5,589 bases of DNA from Bacillota bacterium (lineage in GTDB: Bacteria > Bacillota > Clostridia > Clostridiales > Caloramatoraceae). A model generated the notes under the pieces. The model had not been told where the DNA came from. It ran no database searches and worked only from the letters and a program-made list of their open reading frames with translations. Shown one piece after another: positions 1-5,589 of this stretch. Position numbers and translations under genes: made by a program. Numbering within the stretch: the stretch's first letter is position 1; each line of letters starts with the position of its first letter. The stretch spans positions 1-5,589 of the forward strand of contig JAEZLD010000123.1 in the NCBI GenBank assembly GCA_023415335.1. The letters run 5' to 3'.

Positions 1-34
1 ACCACTAACCTGTTAATTCTGGTTAGTGGTTTTT
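1..34 (+). terminator. Intrinsic terminator of a gene left of the window
   Basis: Bases 1-10 (ACCACTAACC) and 21-30 (GGTTAGTGGT) are exact reverse complements, giving a 10-bp stem with a 10-base loop. Four T bases follow at 31-34, and the last base of the stem is also T. This is the form of a rho-independent terminator reading left to right. The stem starts at the window edge, so it may be longer: any A bases before position 1 would pair with the T run and would also make it work for the regulator gene coming the other way. No other terminator is visible for that regulator, so a shared bidirectional role is plausible but unproven. Confidence 0.85.
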
Positions 35-80
35 CATAAATTATTTATGGTATTTCTGGATACTTTTATTTGGAGGTGTC

Positions 81-170
81 ATGTTCCATTAGAAGGCTTA
101 TGACAATGCTTTACTGACTCAATTGGGCATAAGCTTATTCTCCTGGGATGAATACAGTCGTTTTAACTGA
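81..170 (+). pseudogene. Possible short gene remnant with an in-frame stop
   Basis: A GGAGGTG motif at 72-78 is followed closely by ATG at 81. The frame reads three codons (Met-Phe-His), hits TAG at 90-92, then stays open for 25 codons to TGA at 168-170. The downstream peptide (beginning KAYDNALLTQLG, ending WDEYSRFN) has a protein-like mix of residues but I recognise no family. The ribosome-site spacing is very short. It may be the decayed start of a lost gene, or plain non-coding sequence that is open by chance. A 7-bp inverted repeat (96-102 with 128-134) lies inside it and has no T run, so it does not look like a terminator. The rest of 35-171 shows nothing else I can support. Confidence 0.2.
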
Positions 171-171
171 T

Positions 172-1374
172 TTAGCCCTTGTATTTTTCTCTGTAGGCTG
201 ATGGTGCACGTCCAGTGGCTTTTTTAAAAACGCGGGAAAAATGACTCTGGGAAGAAAAACCTAGATACAGGGCAATAGAATTCAGGTCCTTATCTGTATA
301 CCGAAGAAGTCGCTTTGCTTCTTCAATTTTTTTCTGCGCAATAAAATCTGAAAGTGTAATACCCGTCTCTTCTCTAAATCTTTTTGATAAATATGGACGG
401 CTGATAAATAATTCATTTGCGACAGCTTCGGTTGTGATGGCTTCTGACAGATGGTGCTGTATATAATTTGCTACATCCACCGTAAGCTTGTCCGGGTGTT
501 TACCAATACGGATTCTGTTCACTCGTTCCGTGTAATCTATAATCAATCGGTATTGTAAATTAAAAATAAATTCAGTTGTATTCATCAACATGCACTGCTG
601 TATATAAGCGTCGCTCAGTGAAAAGGAATCATCTATACTCATGCCGCCCTGTATTGCTGCCCGGGAAACAAGAACCGCGGTTACGGTAAAGGTATTTTTC
701 GCCTGCTGGAGTGGCTCTGCAGCCATAGTGCCGGCATGAACCGCTGGGGCATGTGCAATCCATTCCTGCAAGGCAGAAATATTTCCTTTACGAACGATAT
801 CCATCAGCATCTGCTCAATTTCATAAGTCGTGTGGTTTGTTTTCTCATTTCCTGCCTGCTGGTCAGAAAACAGTGAGTTTGCATGGGTATCTTCTTCAGC
901 TTGAATTAAAAGCTCCTGTGTGGTCTGGTGGATTACGATGTCCTTTAACTCCAGCTTTTCTCCGTTTAATACAAAATTCAATGTGCATAAAATCTGTAAA
1001 ACGCTTTCCATAGGCATATGAACAATGCTGCGAACAGCTCGAATAAAATCGTCTATGTCATCATACTCCAAATCCAGCTGAAAGGCCAAGGTACGAATAT
1101 CCTGATCATTATCAGGTAATTGCTTGGATGGACCAATGACAACTTTCCTGCTGCCCGAATTAACAATGCCATAGAAGTCAAAATGTGGTGTAACATAATA
1201 GCCCACATGGTCATTAATAGTCCAAAGCTCTTTGCTATATAGAGTCAGAGGATCCTTTGGTAGCCGGACAAGCGCATGGTAAAACACTTGTTTATCCCCT
1301 TCAAATAGCCTTATAGGAATTCCCACAAGGTTTCCAATCACCGTGCATATATAACGCAAATCCTCTGTGTTCAT
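172..1374 (-). CDS. AraC-family transcriptional regulator
   Basis: DNA-binding regulator of 400 residues, probably the activator of the divergent hydrolase-transporter operon. The C-terminal 100 residues form an AraC/XylS domain with two helix-turn-helix units. The first is at about 313-338 (TEAVANELFISRPYLSKRF) and the second at about 364-388 (IALYLGFSSQSHFSRVFKK), followed by the usual GxxPxxYR ending. Residues 185-292 form a helical linker region containing VLVSRAAIQGGMS, a pattern seen in Firmicute AraC regulators of this size. Residues 1-150 would be the sensing domain; it includes VNSGSRKVVIGPSKQ at 71-85 but I cannot name its ligand, and it does not look like the classic AraC cupin. 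There is no signal peptide or membrane segment. I chose ATG at 1374 because a GAGGTG ribosome site (1381-1386) sits 6 bases upstream. A GTG at 1383, three codons earlier, lies inside that ribosome site and is unlikely to be the start. The family call is firm; the regulated target is inferred from position. Confidence 0.93.
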   Translation of the reverse strand: MNTEDLRYICTVIGNLVGIPIRLFEGDKQVFYHALVRLPKDPLTLYSKELWTINDHVGYYVTPHFDFYGIVNSGSRKVVIGPSKQLPDNDQDIRTLAFQLDLEYDDIDDFIRAVRSIVHMPMESVLQILCTLNFVLNGEKLELKDIVIHQTTQELLIQAEEDTHANSLFSDQQAGNEKTNHTTYEIEQMLMDIVRKGNISALQEWIAHAPAVHAGTMAAEPLQQAKNTFTVTAVLVSRAAIQGGMSIDDSFSLSDAYIQQCMLMNTTEFIFNLQYRLIIDYTERVNRIRIGKHPDKLTVDVANYIQHHLSEAITTEAVANELFISRPYLSKRFREETGITLSDFIAQKKIEEAKRLLRYTDKDLNSIALYLGFSSQSHFSRVFKKATGRAPSAYREKYKG

Positions 1375-1380
1375 AAAATA

Positions 1381-1386
1381 CACCTC
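1381..1386 (-). promoter_or_regulatory. Ribosome-binding site fixing the regulator start
   Basis: On the minus strand this reads GAGGTG, six bases before ATG at 1374. It decides between the two possible starts: an alternative GTG at 1381-1383 overlaps the site itself and would leave that start with no ribosome site at the proper distance. Confidence 0.75.
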
Positions 1387-1405
1387 ATTTCCATCTATAA
1401 TTACA

Positions 1406-1434
1406 GTTATATCTTAAATGATACAAATATGCAA
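1406..1434 (-). promoter_or_regulatory. Sigma-A-like promoter of the AraC-type regulator
   Basis: Read on the minus strand, TTGCAT (1429-1434) is followed after exactly 17 bases by TATAAC (1406-1411). The -10 matches TATAAT at five of six positions; the -35 keeps only the TTG of TTGACA. Transcription would begin near 1399, leaving a leader of about 25 bases that contains the ribosome site. The spacing and position are good, but the region is AT-rich, so chance matches are possible. Confidence 0.55.
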
Positions 1435-1455
1435 GAAATAGGCTCTTATTGTTGG

Positions 1456-1468
1456 TAAAATATAGAAT
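1456..1468 (+). promoter_or_regulatory. Probable -10 region of the hydrolase-transporter operon
   Basis: Two overlapping -10 candidates, TAAAAT (1456-1461) and TAGAAT (1463-1468), each match TATAAT at five of six positions. Neither has a recognisable TTGACA-like box 16-18 bases upstream: the expected place for the second reads AGGCTC (1440-1445). A weak -35 is typical of promoters that need an activator, which fits control by the adjacent AraC-type protein. The expected -35 zone lies back to back with the -35 of the regulator's own promoter (1429-1434), so one bound protein could act on both. The intergenic region contains no CG dinucleotide, so there is no catabolite-control cre site of the usual form in it. 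Confidence 0.4.
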
Positions 1469-1485
1469 AGAGAACATATCTGCAT

Positions 1486-1492
1486 AAGGAGG
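1486..1492 (+). promoter_or_regulatory. Strong ribosome-binding site of the GH3 gene
   Basis: AAGGAGG, a full match to the 16S anti-Shine-Dalgarno core, ends 8 bases before ATG at 1501. It supports that start and suggests efficient translation. Confidence 0.85.
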
Positions 1493-1500
1493 TATTTAAT

Positions 1501-3945
1501 ATGAACATCCCCTCGTTGTTATCCTCACTGACAAAGGAGGAAAAGGTGGCATTGGTATCTGGCACGGATTTTATGTTTACCAATCCAATTCCAGGAAAGC
1601 GGATTCCATCACTTTGCATGGCGGATGGCCCTCATGGCCTACGCAAGCAAACAGGGTCGCAGGATAATGGTATTTCCGAAAGCGAACCGTCCACTGCATT
1701 CCCGACTGCAGCAACAACGGCCTCCTCATGGGAACCAGATAACACCTGCAAAATAGGTAAAGCGATCGCCGAGGAATGCAGGCATTACGGGGTGAATGTT
1801 TTGCTTGGACCTGGTGCAAACATCAAGCGCAATCCTTTGTGCGGTCGTAATTTTGAATACTTCTCTGAAGACCCGCTTCTTGCTGGTAAAATGGCAGCTG
1901 CAGAGGTAAGCGGTGTCCAATCACAGGGAGTAGGCGTTTCTGTTAAACACTTTGCATTAAATAACAGTGAAAATTATCGCTTTATGGGAAACAGTGAAGT
2001 CGATATGCGTGCTATACGGGAAATCTACCTTAAGGTGTTTGAAATCATCGTGAAGGAGTCTCACCCTACAACGATGATGTGCGCTTATAACAAGATTAAT
2101 GGAACATACTGTTCAGAAAATAAATGGCTGCTCACAAAAATTTTAAGGTATGAATGGGGCTTTGACGGTGCCGTTATGACAGATTGGGGTGCCATCTGCA
2201 ACAGGGTGAAGGCCATAAAGGCTGGTCTGGAACTTGAGATGCCTGGGGATACTGCCATCTGCCGGAGAATGATTCTGGATGCACTGGCAGATGGCACCCT
2301 TCAGGAGACAGAGCTGAATATTTGCGTGGAGCGCATTTTGCGGTTGATTGAAAAACTGGCGGGTACGCCTAGGCTTGATATCGTGGATTGGGATGCTCAT
2401 CACGCTCTTGCTGGGGAGATTGCGGCGGACAGCGCTGTTTTGCTGAAAAATGACGGTGTCCTCCCGCTTGATAAAAAAAATAAATATCTTGTTGTGGGCG
2501 ATTTGTTTGAAAAAATGCGTTATCAGGGTGCCGGGAGTTCCATGATTAATGCCACCAAGGTAACATCTCCCAAGGATGCCTTCGACGCAAAGGGAATAGT
2601 GTACCATTATGTGCGGGGCTATGCGGAAAATCAGACAGATCCTAATGAGGACTTCATCCGAGAGGCAGTGGATGACGCTGAGGGACACGATACCGTTCTT
2701 GTATTTGCTGGGCTTACGGACTACGTGGAAAGTGAAGGCGCTGATAGAGAGAATATGCATCTGCCGCAAAATCAGCTGGCATTGATTGATGCATTAACTG
2801 ATACCAACAACAAAGTAATCATTGTGCTGTTTGGTGGTTCGGTGATGGAACTTCCTTTTGCAGAAAAAGTAAATGCCATTTTGAATATGCTTCTGCCTGG
2901 GCAAAATGGCGGCTCTGCTGCATCTGCTCTTCTATTTGGGGATAAAACCCCATGTGGAAAGCTGGCTGAAAGCTGGCCTTTTACCTATGACGATGTACCA
3001 TTTGGTGCTGAATTTGCACAAACCAGACAGGAGTTGTATAAGGAGAGTATTTTCGTTGGTTATCGGTACTATAAGACATTAGGAAAAAAAGTACGATATC
3101 CATTTGGTTATGGATTGAGTTACACCAATTTTGACTATAGTAATCTATCCATCTTCAGAGAAAATGGAAGGATTACAGTGAAATGTGACATTAAAAACAT
3201 TGGTGCATTCAAAGGAGCAGAAATTGCGGAGCTTTATGTAAGGGGACCGGAAAGTGATATATTCAAGCCCTTAAAGGAGCTTCGAGGCTTTGCAAAGGTC
3301 TATTTGCAGTCAGGTGAGAAACAGAGTGTTGTTATTGTACTTTCTGAACAGGACCTGAGGTACTTCAATCCTGTAGAAAATCGTTGGGTTTTAGAGCATG
3401 GTACATATACCTTTGAAATTTGCTCCGATTGTGAGACTGTACAGCTTTCTGATACAGTGGATATTGTTGGAGAACAGATTCCATCACCATATAGTGGTAC
3501 TCTTCTTTGGGCTTATGGGCAGGTGGATATCAGTAAGGTTAATGACGTAGTTTTTGAAGAGCTTTTGGAAAGAAAGATACCAGAAATTCCATCAACCTGG
3601 CCTTTTACATTGGAATCCCGATTTACCGATTTGCAGCAGAGTTTTATTGGAAGGGTTCTATTCAATGCAGTATTAAGTGTTGCAAGAAAGCAGATAAAAG
3701 AAGCAGAAAACATGTCAGAGGGACAGGAAAAAGATAATAAAATAAAGGGTGCACAGTTTTTAGAACGGGTTCTGGAATCCAATTCATTGCGTACCATGTC
3801 TATGGCTGGTGGGAAAGCATTTCCATACAACTTTGCATGTGGATTCAGAGATTTTGCTAATGGCCACCTTCTGCAGGGTATTAAGAATTTTATGAGACCG
3901 GTTAAGGTACCAAAATTACCTAAGGAGGAACACATAAATGAGTAA
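1501..3945 (+). CDS. Glycoside hydrolase family 3, beta-glucosidase-like
   Basis: Cytoplasmic enzyme of 814 residues that should release a terminal sugar from short beta-linked glycosides with retention of configuration. Domains in order: a (beta/alpha)8 barrel at about 10-290; an alpha/beta sandwich at about 305-540; a fibronectin-III-like domain at about 570-645; and a helical extension from about 655 to the end. Visible active-site features are ADGPHGLR (Asp42, subsite -1), GRNFEYFSEDP (116-125), KH at 149-150, CAYNKING (194-201) and the nucleophile Asp228 in VMTDWGA. Glu412 in ESEGADR is the likely acid/base residue by comparison with other GH3 enzymes. There is no PA14 insert between the sandwich strands. 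No signal peptide is present, so the substrate must be imported, which fits the transporter that overlaps the 3' end. The start is fixed by the ribosome site at 1486-1492. The family is certain; glucoside versus xyloside or another specificity cannot be told. GC falls from about 50% in the first part to about 40% after roughly base 3000. Confidence 0.96.
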   Translation: MNIPSLLSSLTKEEKVALVSGTDFMFTNPIPGKRIPSLCMADGPHGLRKQTGSQDNGISESEPSTAFPTAATTASSWEPDNTCKIGKAIAEECRHYGVNVLLGPGANIKRNPLCGRNFEYFSEDPLLAGKMAAAEVSGVQSQGVGVSVKHFALNNSENYRFMGNSEVDMRAIREIYLKVFEIIVKESHPTTMMCAYNKINGTYCSENKWLLTKILRYEWGFDGAVMTDWGAICNRVKAIKAGLELEMPGDTAICRRMILDALADGTLQETELNICVERILRLIEKLAGTPRLDIVDWDAHHALAGEIAADSAVLLKNDGVLPLDKKNKYLVVGDLFEKMRYQGAGSSMINATKVTSPKDAFDAKGIVYHYVRGYAENQTDPNEDFIREAVDDAEGHDTVLVFAGLTDYVESEGADRENMHLPQNQLALIDALTDTNNKVIIVLFGGSVMELPFAEKVNAILNMLLPGQNGGSAASALLFGDKTPCGKLAESWPFTYDDVPFGAEFAQTRQELYKESIFVGYRYYKTLGKKVRYPFGYGLSYTNFDYSNLSIFRENGRITVKCDIKNIGAFKGAEIAELYVRGPESDIFKPLKELRGFAKVYLQSGEKQSVVIVLSEQDLRYFNPVENRWVLEHGTYTFEICSDCETVQLSDTVDIVGEQIPSPYSGTLLWAYGQVDISKVNDVVFEELLERKIPEIPSTWPFTLESRFTDLQQSFIGRVLFNAVLSVARKQIKEAENMSEGQEKDNKIKGAQFLERVLESNSLRTMSMAGGKAFPYNFACGFRDFANGHLLQGIKNFMRPVKVPKLPKEEHINE
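3922..3928 (+). promoter_or_regulatory. Ribosome-binding site of the transporter, inside the GH3 gene
   Basis: AAGGAGG lies within the last codons of the GH3 gene and ends 9 bases before ATG at 3938. The transporter start overlaps the GH3 stop (8 bases shared, 3938-3945), so the two genes are on one message and probably translationally coupled. Confidence 0.85.
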
Positions 3946-5589
3946 AACACAGAAATTTAACGGGAAATTTTTTAACAGCCGCGTTCTTTCTGACAATGTT
4001 ACACCAAGTGAAAAGTGGCTGGGTTATCTGCTGGGTCCTTGTGGGGCGCTGCTCTTAAATGCAGTACTAGCAACCTACCTGAATGTATACTATACAGACG
4101 TGTTAAATCTGACGGGAGTATGGGGTGGCTTATTTCTTACTATTTTTCCAATCGTATCAAAGATAATTGATGCAATCACAAACATAATTATGGGCTATAT
4201 TATTGACCGTACCCATACAAAGCAAGGAAAGGCCCGCCCGTGGCTGCTTTTGTCGGCTCCGCTTCTTTGTTTAAGTGGCATTCTGCTATTTACTGTTCCT
4301 TCTGGAAGTCGAACTGTACAAGTCATTTGGGTTATGCTATCCTATAATCTGTATTATTCAATTGCCTATACTATTTTTAGTATGAGCCACAATCTGATGG
4401 TTCCACTTTCTACTCGTAAAATGACACAGCGCGGTGGACTATCGGTATTTAACCAGATTTCAACTATCATGATGAGCGGAATTCTGGTTGCCCTCGTATT
4501 CCCCATGGTTATTATGCCAATGGTTGGTGTAAACCCTTCAAAATGGATCGCAGTTATGAGTGTACTCTCAATTCTTGCACTGCCACTTACGCTTCTAGAG
4601 TACTATTTTACCAAAGAAAGAGTTACCGAGGAGACCAACGAATCAGAAAAAGTAAAGATACCTTATAAAACACAGCTTAAAATTGTTTTTACGGACAAAT
4701 ATATGCTTATTATTTTCACATATTTCCTGATTTATACAGTGGGGACGAGCTTTAAGAATCTTGGACTGGTCTATTACTGTAATTATGTTCTTGGCTCTTA
4801 CAATGATGGTATTACCCAGACCTTGGTATCCGTTATTGGAGGCATTCCCATGGGAATAGGCATTTTTGCTGTTTGGCCGCTGGCAAAAAAGTTTGGTAAA
4901 CGAAATGTAACACTGGCAGGCTTTATTCTATATGCTGCTGGCGGATTGATATGCTTGATAGCTCCTACAAACATGACTATTGTATTGATTGGCCAGTTTA
5001 TAAAAAATATTGGGGGATTGCCCTGTGCTTATGTGTTTATGGCTCTTTTTGCGGATGTGCTGGATCATGTGGAGTGGAAATCTACCATACGTTGTGATGG
5101 TGTTGCTATGTCTATATATAGTACTATTGCTGTTTCTATGGTGGGCATCTGTACAGGTATTTTCAACTGGCTGCTGGCAGCTTCCGGCTATGTTGCACCG
5201 GTCATTGATGCTGCGGGAAATACTTTGGCGGCAGCACAGCCCGCAGGTGTAGAAAATGCAATTACTTTTGCTTTTGTTGGGCTTGAAGTGATTACTGGTA
5301 TTATGCTGGCGATTCTGCTGGTGTTTCTTAATGTGGAAAAGACACTTGAACACAAGCAGTCAGACATTATTGCATATCGTAAAGCGGAACAAGAAGCTTC
5401 CGGTAAGGTGTGGGTAAGCCCAGATGTTCTTGCTGCTGAGAGACAAGCACTTGAGGAGAAGGAAAGCGATGACACCTATATTGCGGAACTGAAGGTTAAA
5501 TGCGATGACAAGGGCTGGAATTTCGAAGAAAAAGCGGAGAAATACAAAACCAAGCGTATGGTTTACAAGGAAAAAGCAGTTGCAAAGGA
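3938..5589 (+). CDS. GPH-family (MFS_2) sugar symporter, 3' end cut by window
   Basis: Membrane transporter of the glycoside-pentoside-hexuronide:cation symporter family, related to MelB, XynP and UidB; 550 codons are visible without a stop. Twelve hydrophobic segments can be followed, roughly at 28-52, 62-90, 101-121, 129-149, 170-195, 201-224, 255-280, 293-315, 321-343, 346-370, 388-415 and 440-465. Family marks are YYTDVLNLT (51-59), KIIDAITNIIMGYIIDRT (75-92) with KQGKARPW just after, and ADVLDHVEWKSTIRCDG (372-388). By eye against MelB, Asp55 is kept (Asp78) but Asp19, Asp59, Asp124 and Lys377 are replaced by Leu38, Asn82, Ser148 and Val399. After the last helix comes a charged, helical tail of at least 80 residues (469 onward) that does not resemble the EIIA domain of LacS. 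The start is supported by AAGGAGG at 3922-3928 and overlaps the GH3 stop. It probably imports the glycoside that the GH3 enzyme cleaves. The family is secure; the substrate and coupling ion are not known. Confidence 0.93.
   Translation, partial: MSKTQKFNGKFFNSRVLSDNVTPSEKWLGYLLGPCGALLLNAVLATYLNVYYTDVLNLTGVWGGLFLTIFPIVSKIIDAITNIIMGYIIDRTHTKQGKARPWLLLSAPLLCLSGILLFTVPSGSRTVQVIWVMLSYNLYYSIAYTIFSMSHNLMVPLSTRKMTQRGGLSVFNQISTIMMSGILVALVFPMVIMPMVGVNPSKWIAVMSVLSILALPLTLLEYYFTKERVTEETNESEKVKIPYKTQLKIVFTDKYMLIIFTYFLIYTVGTSFKNLGLVYYCNYVLGSYNDGITQTLVSVIGGIPMGIGIFAVWPLAKKFGKRNVTLAGFILYAAGGLICLIAPTNMTIVLIGQFIKNIGGLPCAYVFMALFADVLDHVEWKSTIRCDGVAMSIYSTIAVSMVGICTGIFNWLLAASGYVAPVIDAAGNTLAAAQPAGVENAITFAFVGLEVITGIMLAILLVFLNVEKTLEHKQSDIIAYRKAEQEASGKVWVSPDVLAAERQALEEKESDDTYIAELKVKCDDKGWNFEEKAEKYKTKRMVYKEKAVAK

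Noticed and set aside
96..134. GCTTATG / CATAAGC inverted repeat as a terminator for the regulator gene
   Set aside because: The arms are only 7 bp with a 25-base gap and no T run follows on the minus strand.
995..1010. Palindrome-like TGTAAAACGCTTTCCA resembling a LacI/CcpA-type operator
   Set aside because: It is 16 rather than 14 bases, matches itself at six of eight half-site positions, and lies within conserved codons of the regulator gene, over 350 bases from its start. Chance is the simpler account.
1381..1383. GTG as the start of the regulator
   Set aside because: It overlaps the GAGGTG ribosome site; the ATG at 1374 has that site at a normal 6-base distance.
1396..1411. Inverted repeat TATAA-N6-TTATA overlapping the regulator's -10
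   Set aside because: Five-base A/T-only arms are expected by chance in such AT-rich DNA, and AraC-type proteins normally use direct repeats.
2143..2769. Long open frame (208 codons) on the minus strand inside the GH3 gene
   Set aside because: It lies wholly antisense to a gene with clear GH3 motifs, has no ribosome site I can see, and its translation shows no family features. It is a frame shadow.
3513..3950. Minus-strand open frame (145 codons) across the end of the GH3 gene
   Set aside because: Antisense to conserved coding sequence and spanning the GH3-transporter junction; its composition fits a shadow rather than a protein.
4928..5475. Two overlapping minus-strand frames and one plus-strand frame inside the transporter gene
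   Set aside because: The transporter frame carries twelve membrane helices and family motifs across this stretch; the others are rich in His, Ser and Cys as expected of antisense or shifted frames.

Overview
The window looks like a carbohydrate-utilisation locus from a low-to-moderate GC Firmicute, most likely a clostridial gut-type bacterium (Lachnospiraceae-like). The reasons are strong AAGGAGG ribosome-binding sites, sigma-A-like promoter elements, an AT-rich intergenic region, and the combination of an AraC-type regulator, a GH3 enzyme and a GPH-type symporter. The taxonomic guess is inference from style of sequence, not from a marker gene.

Layout. Bases 1-34 carry a perfect hairpin followed by a short T run, the intrinsic terminator of something left of the window. 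Bases 35-171 hold no intact gene; a short stop-interrupted frame (81-170) may be a gene remnant. On the minus strand, 172-1374 encodes a 400-residue AraC-family transcriptional regulator. A 126-bp divergent intergenic region (1375-1500) holds a good minus-strand promoter for the regulator and a weak-looking plus-strand promoter for the catabolic genes. On the plus strand, 1501-3945 encodes an 814-residue cytoplasmic glycoside hydrolase family 3 enzyme (beta-glucosidase/beta-xylosidase class). Its last 8 bases overlap the start of a GPH-family (MFS_2) sugar transporter at 3938, which is still open at the window's right edge (550 codons seen).

How it fits together (inference). The transporter brings in a small beta-linked glycoside, the GH3 enzyme splits it in the cytoplasm, and the divergent AraC-type protein senses a sugar signal and activates the two-gene operon. 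The lack of a recognisable -35 element in front of the hydrolase gene agrees with activator dependence. The substrate cannot be read from the sequence.

I see no previously undescribed system: no mobile element, CRISPR array, RNA gene or phage part. The points most worth a second look are three. The transporter lacks most of the charged residues that define sugar and cation binding in the melibiose permease MelB. The hydrolase and the transporter both carry C-terminal extensions beyond their family cores. The hydrolase gene shows a GC drop part-way along its length.
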